A stretch of 64,000 nucleotides of DNA from Acidobacteriota bacterium. GTDB lineage: Bacteria; Acidobacteriota; Thermoanaerobaculia; UBA5066. The position numbers and the translations under genes are program-made. The stretch covers positions 1-64,000 of the forward strand of contig JADJVE010000004.1 of NCBI GenBank assembly GCA_016716715.1. The letters run 5' to 3'. Positions within the stretch are counted from its first letter, which is position 1, and the number at the start of each line of letters is the position of its first letter. This document shows, one piece after another, positions 1-6,958 of the stretch. The notes below the pieces were generated by a model. It searched no databases. It saw only the letters and a program-made list of their open reading frames with translations, and was not told the origin of the DNA.

Positions 1-992
1 CCAAAGCCGGTCACGATGTACGAGCCGCTCTTCGCGTCCCGCTTCAACGTGATGACCTTCGCCTTCTCGGCGGCCTCGAGCAGCTCGGAGAACGCGCGGA
101 ATCCGTAGTAGCTCTCGTTGAACGACGGGTACTTGCGCTGCATCGTCTGCTTGACCATCGAGCCCCAGAGGACTTCCTTGTTCTCGCGCTTGAGCGCGAG
201 CATGGAGTCGATGAGGAGCGAGAAGGCCTCGGCGGTCTTCTCGGGGAGCCCTTGCAGGGACGGCGCCTTCGTCTTCTCGCGGATGAGGTCCTCGTAGTAG
301 AGGAACTCGTCGCAGTTGTCGATCAGGAGCTCGGAGGTCGAGCCCTTCACGCCGAAGCCGAGGACCTGCTTGTTGTTCTCCTTCAGCTTCGAGACGAGCG
401 GCGAGAAGTCGGAGTCGCCCGAGCCGATCACGAACGTCGTGATGTGGGCCTTGTTCGAGGCAAGATCCATCGCGTCCACGACCATCCGAATGTCGGCGGA
501 GTTCTTGCCCGTCATGCGGTGCTGCGGGATGTCGATCAGCTCGAACGCGGCCTCGTGGAAGGCGCGCTTGTACTCGAGATAGCGGCTCCAGTCCGCGTAC
601 GCGCGCTTGTAGACGATCTTCCCCTTCTCGAGCAGGCGCGAGATCAGGAGCTTGACGTCGAACTTCGGATGGCCGGTCTCGCGGAGGCCGATCAGAAGGT
701 TGTCGATGTCGATGAAGAGGGCGAGGTTCTGTTCTTCGGTATTCATGGCGGAAGAAGGGGGCGGGCCGCCGACTCCCTCGCCGAACCCCGCGGGCACCCA
801 GCCCGGGGCGAACGGCAGGGCCAGAACGGCCGGCATCGGCGGGGGCGGAGGGGGAATGGGCGAAGGCTCCGCCTCGGGGAACGGCAGGTCGGTGGCGTCC
901 GCGGCGGGCTTCTTGGCGGTTGTCCGGCCGCGTCCGCCTCGGCGGCGCCGCCGGACGGCGCCCGCCTTCGGGGCGGCTTCGTGTTCGGTCAC
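1..992 (-). CDS. NYN (LabA/DUF88-type) domain protein with C-terminal LOTUS-like region, partial
   Basis: The C-terminus runs off the window start. The core begins NTEEQNLALFIDIDNLL and carries the acidic residues of NYN/PIN-like ribonuclease folds: FIDIDN, then SADIRMVVDAMDL, then VIGSGDSDFSPL. After a linker, a second region (roughly 175 residues past FIDIDN) reads like an OST-HTH/LOTUS RNA-binding domain (YYGFRAFSELLEAA). The family is thought to cleave or bind RNA; the substrate here is unknown. Start choice is uncertain. GTG at 992 gives an Arg/Lys-rich then Pro-rich N-terminal tail in one open frame; in-frame ATGs at 836 and 746 are alternatives, the latter directly before the NYN core. 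I favour GTG 992 because the frame stays open and a -10-like GACAAT lies just upstream. Divergent from ygfZ. Confidence 0.8.
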   Translation of the reverse strand, partial: MTEHEAAPKAGAVRRRRRGGRGRTTAKKPAADATDLPFPEAEPSPIPPPPPPMPAVLALPFAPGWVPAGFGEGVGGPPPSSAMNTEEQNLALFIDIDNLLIGLRETGHPKFDVKLLISRLLEKGKIVYKRAYADWSRYLEYKRAFHEAAFELIDIPQHRMTGKNSADIRMVVDAMDLASNKAHITTFVIGSGDSDFSPLVSKLKENNKQVLGFGVKGSTSELLIDNCDEFLYYEDLIREKTKAPSLQGLPEKTAEAFSLLIDSMLALKRENKEVLWGSMVKQTMQRKYPSFNESYYGFRAFSELLEAAEKAKVITLKRDAKSGSYIVTGF

Positions 993-1000
993 GGGAGCGC

Positions 1001-1040
1001 ATTGTCGCACGGATCGGCGGCCCGCGCCGGGTGCGACAAT
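1001..1040. promoter_or_regulatory. Perfect inverted repeat between divergent genes
   Basis: ATTGTCGCAC at 1001-1010 and its exact reverse complement at 1031-1040 flank a 20-nt GC-rich spacer. Each arm ends in GACAAT pointing outward, 6 nt before the GTG at 1047 and 8 nt before the GTG at 992. The arms could be the two -10 boxes of divergent leaderless promoters, or an operator controlling both genes. A transcription terminator is unlikely because both genes start here. Confidence 0.5.
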
Positions 1041-1046
1041 CGTGCC

Positions 1047-2054
1047 GTGAGCGCCGCTCCCCTCCTGTTCGACCTTGCGAACCGCGGGACCGTCGTCCTG
1101 ACCGGCAAGGACCGCGCGACGTTCCTCCACGGCCTCGTCACGAACGACGTGAAGAAGCTGACGCCCGGGCAGGGCTGCGCGGCGGCGTTCCTGACGGCGA
1201 AGGGCAGGATGCTCGCGGAGTGCGTCGTCCTCTGCGAGGCCGAGCGCCTCGTCCTCGACACGCCGCCCGAGCTCTCGGCGACGGTGGAGAGCCTCCTCAG
1301 GACCTACCTCGTGTTCAACGACGTGACGATCACGAACGAGACGGAGGAGATAGCTGTCCTTCACCTCACGGGCGAAGACGGGGGAAACGCCGTTGAAGAT
1401 TTTCTTAGAAGGTTGATTGGGCATGGCGCGGGCGGCCCCTTGCCGCTAGAACCCCACGCAAGCCACGCCGCGCAATTCACTTTCAAAGAAATCTCTTCCT
1501 CGTCTTCTCTTTCTCTCCTCCTCGTCCGCGAGAACCGCACGGGCGTCCCCGGCTGGGACCTCCGCGTCCCCTCTTCACTTTCAAAAGAAATCTTCTCTTC
1601 TCTACTCTTCTCCGGAGCACGCCCCGCGACGCCTGCCGAATTCGAGAGCCGCCGCATCGCCGCCGGCATTCCGCTCTGGGGCGCGGAGCTGACGGAGGCC
1701 GTCCTGCCCGACGAGGCCGGACTGCGCGAACGCGGCTTCATCTCGGAGAACAAGGGCTGCTACGTCGGCCAGGAGATCGTCGCGCGCATCAAGACGTACG
1801 GACACGTCAATCGCAAGCTCGTCCGGCTCGCCGTGACCGGGGGAATTCCGAGGGCCGGAGAGAAGATCTTCTTTGAAGGTGAAGAGTGCGGCGTCATCAC
1901 GAGTGCGACCGCCGGCGGCGCTCCGGGCGGCGCCGTGGCCCTCGCGTACGTGAAGCGGGACCGCGCGGCGGCGGGTACTGCCTTGACCGTCTCTTCACTT
2001 GCAGGAACTCTCTCCGCGTCCGTCGCCCCCGGCGCGCCCGTGCCGCTTGGCTGA
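1047..2054 (+). CDS. ygfZ: YgfZ/GcvT-family folate-binding protein (Fe-S cluster maintenance)
   Basis: 335 aa. The family signature KGCYVGQE is intact at about residue 236, and the N-terminus (LTGKDRATFLHGLVTND) is typical. YgfZ proteins bind tetrahydrofolate and help assemble or repair certain Fe-S enzymes such as MiaB. The GTG at 1047 is chosen because homology begins immediately (LFDLANRGTVVLTG); the frame stays open upstream without family similarity. Odd feature: two A/T-rich stretches (about 1476-1500 and 1574-1600) encode Ser/Leu-rich inserts containing FKEISSSSS and LSKEIFSS, unlike the surrounding GC-rich codons. The downstream EamA gene overlaps its end. Confidence 0.88.
   Translation: MSAAPLLFDLANRGTVVLTGKDRATFLHGLVTNDVKKLTPGQGCAAAFLTAKGRMLAECVVLCEAERLVLDTPPELSATVESLLRTYLVFNDVTITNETEEIAVLHLTGEDGGNAVEDFLRRLIGHGAGGPLPLEPHASHAAQFTFKEISSSSSLSLLLVRENRTGVPGWDLRVPSSLSKEIFSSLLFSGARPATPAEFESRRIAAGIPLWGAELTEAVLPDEAGLRERGFISENKGCYVGQEIVARIKTYGHVNRKLVRLAVTGGIPRAGEKIFFEGEECGVITSATAGGAPGGAVALAYVKRDRAAAGTALTVSSLAGTLSASVAPGAPVPLG
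1476..1600. repeat. Two copies of an A/T-rich short repeat inside ygfZ
   Basis: Copy one at 1476-1500 and copy two at 1574-1600 share TTCACTTTCAAAGAAATCT (copy two has one extra A). A third, inverted and more divergent copy lies at 1859-1886, and another copy lies outside any conserved gene at 38022-38050. Each is followed by a C/T-rich tail (CTTCC or CTTCTC). In this GC-rich sequence they stand out by base composition. They may be a small dispersed repeat that inserts in frame. Confidence 0.5.
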
Positions 2055-2973
2055 GCCCCTTCCCTCCGGGCGGCCGCGGGACTTCCGCCCCTACATCGCG
2101 CTCCTCGCCGTCCAGCTGTGCTTCGGCAGCTTCCCCATCTTCGGGAAGCTGGCACTCGCGGAAACGGCGCCGCTCGTCCTCGCCGCGTTTCGCGCCGTTG
2201 CGGGCGCCGTGGCCCTCACGCTGCTCGCCCGGATCCTCGACCCCGGCGGCGGAGCCTTCGACGCGAAGGACCGGCGCAGGCTGATCCTGCTCTCGTTTTT
2301 CGGCATCGTCGCAAACCAGGTTCTCTTCATCTTCGGTCTTTCGAAGACGACCGCCACGAACGCGACGCTCCTGACCGCGATGACGCCGATCCTGACGCTC
2401 GGAGTCGCGTCTTTCCTGTCCGAGCAGCGGCTTCCGATCCGCCGCCTTCTCGGAATTCCCGTCGCACTCGCCGGGCTCCTGTGGCTTCTCGACCTGTCCC
2501 GCCTCGACTTCGGCGACCGGACCTTCCTCGGGAACGCCCTCATCCTGACGAACGCTCTGTCGTACTCGGTCTTTCTCGTCCTCGCCCGCGACATCCTGAG
2601 GCGCCACTCGGCCATCCGGGTCACCGCGGCGATCTTCCGGTACGCGGCGCTCCCGATCGTCCTCGTCGCGCTCCCCGACCTGCTGCACTTCCGGCCCGCG
2701 GCCCTGACGTCCCGCGCATGGACGGGCATCGCCGGCACCGTCATCCTCGCGACCATCGTCTCGTACGCCCTGAACGCGTGGGCCCTCGCGCGCACGGGCG
2801 CCGCCACGACCGCGATGTTCATCTACGTGCAGCCCCTCGTCGCGATGACGCTCGCGAAGGTCGTCCTCGGCGAGTCCCCCTCGCCGCGCACGGCGGCCGC
2901 GGCGGTGCTGATCTTCGCGGGAATCGCGCTCGTGACGTGGCCGGGCGGCCGAACGCGACCCGCTGTGCCCTGA
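1999..2973 (+). CDS. EamA/DMT-family drug/metabolite transporter
   Basis: About 324 aa with some ten hydrophobic segments from IALLAVQLCFGSFPIFGKL to the C-terminal AAAAVLIFAGIALVTW, arranged as the two five-helix EamA repeats of the drug/metabolite transporter superfamily. Inner-membrane exporter; substrate not predictable. The first half ends with a GIPVALAGLLWLL segment and the second repeat starts near ALILTNALSYSVFLVLARD. The ATG at 1999 overlaps ygfZ by 56 nt. A TTG at 2047 that overlaps the ygfZ stop would remove a non-hydrophobic leader and is a credible alternative. Probably co-transcribed with ygfZ. Confidence 0.85.
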   Translation: MQELSPRPSPPARPCRLAEPLPSGRPRDFRPYIALLAVQLCFGSFPIFGKLALAETAPLVLAAFRAVAGAVALTLLARILDPGGGAFDAKDRRRLILLSFFGIVANQVLFIFGLSKTTATNATLLTAMTPILTLGVASFLSEQRLPIRRLLGIPVALAGLLWLLDLSRLDFGDRTFLGNALILTNALSYSVFLVLARDILRRHSAIRVTAAIFRYAALPIVLVALPDLLHFRPAALTSRAWTGIAGTVILATIVSYALNAWALARTGAATTAMFIYVQPLVAMTLAKVVLGESPSPRTAAAAVLIFAGIALVTWPGGRTRPAVP

Positions 2974-3010
2974 TTTCGGCGCTGCGCTGGAATAGGACTG
3001 AGTCTCCGTC

Positions 3011-3039
3011 TTGACAGGTTCGGCCCGCGGCCCAAGAAT
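3011..3039 (+). promoter_or_regulatory. Sigma70-type promoter of the repeat protein gene
   Basis: TTGACA at 3011-3016, a 17-nt spacer, and AAGAAT at 3034-3039. This is a full consensus -35 with a 4/6 -10. It lies about 105 nt before the ATG at 3145, leaving a leader of roughly 100 nt with no recognisable structure. Confidence 0.6.
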
Positions 3040-3144
3040 GACGACGCGACTTTTCAGGAAACCGCATCGACCGCCTGTCCGGGAGTTCCTCCCAGCGCCT
3101 GGCCCAACTACTGGCCGATGCCCGCAACCTTTCGAAGGAGCCTC

Positions 3145-6100
3145 ATGAACCGACGTCAGTCCATCGTCCGGCAGCTGCGCAGCGCGTCCGCCCTGTTCGT
3201 TCTGCTCTCAGCCGGCGCCCCGGCCGGCTTGCTCGCCCAGATCGCGGGCCAGAACGTCAACATGGTCTCGGGGACGCAGTGGCCCGGAGGCGATCCCTTC
3301 CTCCAGCGCCAGAACGAGCCGTCCCTCGACGTCTCGACGCGGAACCCGCTCCACCTCCTCGCGGGCGCGAACGACTACCGGACGGTCGACATCCCGTTCG
3401 ACGCCGCGCTTCCCGGTGAAACGAACGCCGGCGACGCCTGGCTCGGGCTCTTCAAGTCGTTCGACGGCGGCCGCACGTGGCAGAGCGTCCTCCTCCCCGG
3501 CTACCCGCAGGACCGCTCGGCCGACGGCCTCGCGTCTCCGCTGAAAGGCTTCGCCGCCGCGGCCGACGCGACGGTTCGGGCCGGCGCCAACGGCGTCTTC
3601 CTCTACAGCGGCATCGCCTTCAACCGGGGAAACAACGCGCCCGGCGTCCTCTTCGTCGCCCGATTCATCGACAACAACAACAAGGAAAACGGCGAGGCCG
3701 TGCAGGGGCGCGACCCGATCAAGTACGCCGGCACCGTCGTCGTCGACACCGGAAACGCGGGCCAGTTCCTGGACAAGCCGACCCTCGTCATCGACGTCCC
3801 CCGGCCGGGCGACAAGGCCTGCACGTTCCGGACACCGAAGGACGGCGGCGGCACGCTCACACAGACGTTCGTGGGCGGCCGGGCCTACCTCGCCTACACC
3901 GTCTTCGTCGGCGGCAACAAGAACCTCCACACGAAGCTCCTCGTTGCGTCGTCCACGGACTGCGGCTCGACGTGGGGAAACCCCGTGAAGGTGACCGAAG
4001 GCAGCCACATCAACCAGGGCGCGGCCCTCGCGATCGACCCCGGCACGGGCGCCCTCACGGTCGCCTGGCGCCGGTTCGCGAACAGCAAGGACCCGAACGG
4101 AATCCTCGTCGCGCGCTCGACCGACGGCGGGAAGAAGTGGTCGGGCGAGACGGCCGTGGTCTCGCTGCCGTCCTTCAACGCCGCCAATCCAGGAGCGAAG
4201 ACGCTCTTCGACCAGGGCACGACGTCGGGTTCGTTCCGGACGAACGCGTATCCCGCCCTCGCCGCCGACGGCTCCGGGCGCCTCTATCTCGCCTGGTCGA
4301 TGCGCGGCGTCGGGCCCGGCGGGGATGCTCGCGTCGTCGTTTCGACGTCGGCGAACGGCACGACGTGGTCGGCGGCCATGCCGGTCGACAACGGCGCTGT
4401 CGCAGATGACGAGGGCAATCCGTTCTTCGGCCTCACCGGCCGCGGCCACCAGCTCATGCCCGCGCTGCGATTCGCCGCGGGCAAGCTCATGGTCCTCTAC
4501 TACGACCTCAGGCTCGACCATACGGTCGGCGTCTTTACGCCGTTCAGGCCCGCACCGAACGCGTTTGGGCTCTTCTTCTCCGAGGCTCGCCAGCCGGCAG
4601 GCGAGTCGCTCTCGGATCCGAGGGTCTTCACGCCGTTCATCACCGACACGGGTCTCACGTCCCGGCGCCATACGCTCGACGTCCGCGTCGCACTGGCGAG
4701 CCCGGCAGCCTCCCCCGCCTTCACGTCCGCTCGTGTCTCGCGCTACGTCTTCGGGAGCCGCCCCAACACGACCACCATCGAGCAGCTCCAGATCAACCCG
4801 CCAAACCTGCCGATGTTCGTGCAGGGCACGGCGCCCTTCATGGGCGACTACATCGACATTGCCGGCCCGCCGCCGTTCGTCCCGCTGCCGAACGGCACCT
4901 GGGCGTACAACACGACGCCGTCCAGCGACGCTGTCTTCCACGCGGCCTGGACCGACAACCGCGACGTGCGCCCCCCGAAGGACTACAACTGGGCGAACTA
5001 CACGCCCGTGGGCAGCACCGGCGGGGCCAGCGTGTTCGACCCCACGCAGAACAAGCCCGTTTGCGCCGAAGGACAGACCGGGATGCGCAACCAGAACATC
5101 TACACGGCGAAGGTGAACTCCGGGCTCGTCGTCTCGACCCCTTCGAACGCGAAGCCTTTGACCACGGGCTTCCCGCGCGTCTTCGCGGCGGTCGTCCAGA
5201 ACACGACGGAGAAGTCGAAGAGCTACAGGCTCATTATCGCGAACCAGCCGCCCGGCGGCACGGCCTCGTTCCTGAGGGACGGCGCGACTCTCACGACGGT
5301 CGACGTCTCGCTAGCTCCGCGGTCCAGCGCGTCCCGCCCGGTCTTCATCACGTCCAGCGACCCCAAGGCGTCCGTGAAGGTGAACGTCGTGGAGATCTCC
5401 GCGCCTTCCGCGCCGCCGCTCGCGGGCGGCCTCACGGGCGCCGTGATCTTCAATCCCGACGTGTCGAATCCGGACGTCTCCAACCCGGACGTCTCCAACC
5501 CGGACGTCTCGAACCCCGACGTCTCGAACGTCGAGGTCTACACGCCCGACGTGTCGAACCCGGACGTGTCGAACCCCGACGTCTCGAACCCCGACGTCTC
5601 GAATCCGGACGTGTCCAACCCCGACGTCTCGAACCCTGACGTCTCGAACCCTGACGTCTCGAATATCGGCGTCGCCACGCCGGACGTTTCGAACCCGGAC
5701 GTGTCGAACCCCGATGTCTCGAACCCCGACGTTTCGAACCCGGATGTCTCGAACACCGGTCTGACCGACGCGAACTACCGGATCACGAACACGGGCAACA
5801 CGTCGGCCACGTACCGGATCCGCCTCATCGGCAACCCGCCGGCGAGCGCCAAGCTCCAGCTCATCCTCTCGAAGGTCTACGCCACGCCGGTCGCGGTCGG
5901 GTGCACGCTGACGCAGCAGCCGCAGAACACGCTCGTTGCGAACATCACGCGGCCCGTCTTCACGACGGACCTCACGACGCTGGCCGACCCGGGCACTCAG
6001 AACCCCGACGTGAGCAACGCCACGATGTCGCTTGCTCCGGGCGAGACGGGCCTCATCACGCTGCGCGGCACCCTCGCCAAGGGCCCGGCCGGAATCGAGC

Positions 6101-6951
6101 AGATGAAGGACCTCATCACGCAGAACGCTCCGGTCATCGTCCCCCATGCGCCACGCTCGGACGCGCCGCCGAACACCGCCCCGACCGTCGTCGCGCCGCT
6201 CTTCATCACGACGGCGACTCTTCCGGGCGGCGCCGTGGCCGTTCCGTACGCGGCGGCAGTAGAGGCCATCGGAGGCAAAGCGCCGGTGGCGTTCGCGCTC
6301 GCGTCGGGGAGCCTGCCTCCGGGCGTCGCCCTCCTGCCGTCGGGCTCACTCTCGGGGACGCCCACGGCGAGCGGCGCCTACGCCTTCACGGTCCAGGTCA
6401 CGGACTCCTCGACGCCCACGCCGCGCGTCGCGACGCGCGCTCTCTCGATCCAGGTTGCCGCCGCTTCGAACCTGAACATCGTCACGAACGGAGACTTCGA
6501 GGACCCGGTCGTTCCATCGGGTTCCTTCCGGACCTTTGCCTTTATTTCCGGCTGGACGTCGACCACGCCGGGCTGCGGGATCGAGATTCAGAACCACACG
6601 GCCGGCTCGCCCAAGGCCGGCAACGGCGATCAGTTCATCGAACTGGATTCGGACTGCTCGAGCACCATCGCGCAGACCTTGCCAACGGTTGCCGGCGCGA
6701 CCTACAGGATCCAGTTCGATTACTCGGCCCGGCCCGGCGTGGCCGACAACGGTGTCCAGGTCCGGTGGAACGGAGCGGTCGTCGCCGACCTGGCTGCGAG
6801 CGGAACTGGGCACGCCGACACGCAGTGGACGACGTACTCCTACACCGTCATCGCGACGGGTTCCTCCACGACGCTCTCCTTCGCGGACACCTCAGTCTCG
6901 GATTCTCTCGGCGGATACATCGACAACGTGAGGGTCGTGGCCGCCCCCTAG
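3145..6951 (+). CDS. Secreted BNR/sialidase-like protein with pentapeptide repeats, Ig-like and DUF642-like domains
   Basis: 1268 aa. The ATG at 3145 is preceded by GAAGGAG at 3134-3140; an upstream in-frame ATG at 3118 has no such site. Order: basic signal peptide ending near GLLAQ; a propeller-like region with repeated Asp-box-type motifs (FKSFDGGRTWQ, SSTDCGSTWG, RSTDGGKKWSG) to about residue 680; a spacer; 20 five-residue units (residues about 771-870) mostly PDVSN, plus a lone NPDVSN later; a putative Ig domain (LPGGAVAVPY ... SLPPGVALLPSGSLSGTP); and a C-terminal DUF642-like carbohydrate-binding region (NIVTNGDFEDP). Likely extracellular or surface-attached and may bind or degrade glycans, but catalytic residues cannot be assigned. 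Single gene between its own promoter and a convergent kinase gene 7 nt away. Confidence 0.8.
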   Translation: MNRRQSIVRQLRSASALFVLLSAGAPAGLLAQIAGQNVNMVSGTQWPGGDPFLQRQNEPSLDVSTRNPLHLLAGANDYRTVDIPFDAALPGETNAGDAWLGLFKSFDGGRTWQSVLLPGYPQDRSADGLASPLKGFAAAADATVRAGANGVFLYSGIAFNRGNNAPGVLFVARFIDNNNKENGEAVQGRDPIKYAGTVVVDTGNAGQFLDKPTLVIDVPRPGDKACTFRTPKDGGGTLTQTFVGGRAYLAYTVFVGGNKNLHTKLLVASSTDCGSTWGNPVKVTEGSHINQGAALAIDPGTGALTVAWRRFANSKDPNGILVARSTDGGKKWSGETAVVSLPSFNAANPGAKTLFDQGTTSGSFRTNAYPALAADGSGRLYLAWSMRGVGPGGDARVVVSTSANGTTWSAAMPVDNGAVADDEGNPFFGLTGRGHQLMPALRFAAGKLMVLYYDLRLDHTVGVFTPFRPAPNAFGLFFSEARQPAGESLSDPRVFTPFITDTGLTSRRHTLDVRVALASPAASPAFTSARVSRYVFGSRPNTTTIEQLQINPPNLPMFVQGTAPFMGDYIDIAGPPPFVPLPNGTWAYNTTPSSDAVFHAAWTDNRDVRPPKDYNWANYTPVGSTGGASVFDPTQNKPVCAEGQTGMRNQNIYTAKVNSGLVVSTPSNAKPLTTGFPRVFAAVVQNTTEKSKSYRLIIANQPPGGTASFLRDGATLTTVDVSLAPRSSASRPVFITSSDPKASVKVNVVEISAPSAPPLAGGLTGAVIFNPDVSNPDVSNPDVSNPDVSNPDVSNVEVYTPDVSNPDVSNPDVSNPDVSNPDVSNPDVSNPDVSNPDVSNIGVATPDVSNPDVSNPDVSNPDVSNPDVSNTGLTDANYRITNTGNTSATYRIRLIGNPPASAKLQLILSKVYATPVAVGCTLTQQPQNTLVANITRPVFTTDLTTLADPGTQNPDVSNATMSLAPGETGLITLRGTLAKGPAGIEQMKDLITQNAPVIVPHAPRSDAPPNTAPTVVAPLFITTATLPGGAVAVPYAAAVEAIGGKAPVAFALASGSLPPGVALLPSGSLSGTPTASGAYAFTVQVTDSSTPTPRVATRALSIQVAAASNLNIVTNGDFEDPVVPSGSFRTFAFISGWTSTTPGCGIEIQNHTAGSPKAGNGDQFIELDSDCSSTIAQTLPTVAGATYRIQFDYSARPGVADNGVQVRWNGAVVADLAASGTGHADTQWTTYSYTVIATGSSTTLSFADTSVSDSLGGYIDNVRVVAAP
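5455..5754 (+). repeat. In-frame 15-nt tandem repeat, 20 units (PDVSN)
   Basis: Exactly 300 nt: 5 PDVSN units, one VEVYT, 8 PDVSN, one IGVAT, 5 PDVSN. The units vary at synonymous positions (ccc/ccg/cct, gtc/gtg/gtt, tcg/tcc, aac/aat), while the amino acids are nearly invariant. That indicates selection on the protein rather than recent slippage. Val in the third position is conserved even in the two deviant units. Confidence 0.9.
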
Positions 6952-6958
6952 GGCCGCG

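Noticed and set aside
5455..5754. Short regular repeats like a CRISPR array
   Set aside because: Units are 15 nt with no spacers and translate in frame as PDVSN within a large ORF. They are protein repeats, not CRISPR.
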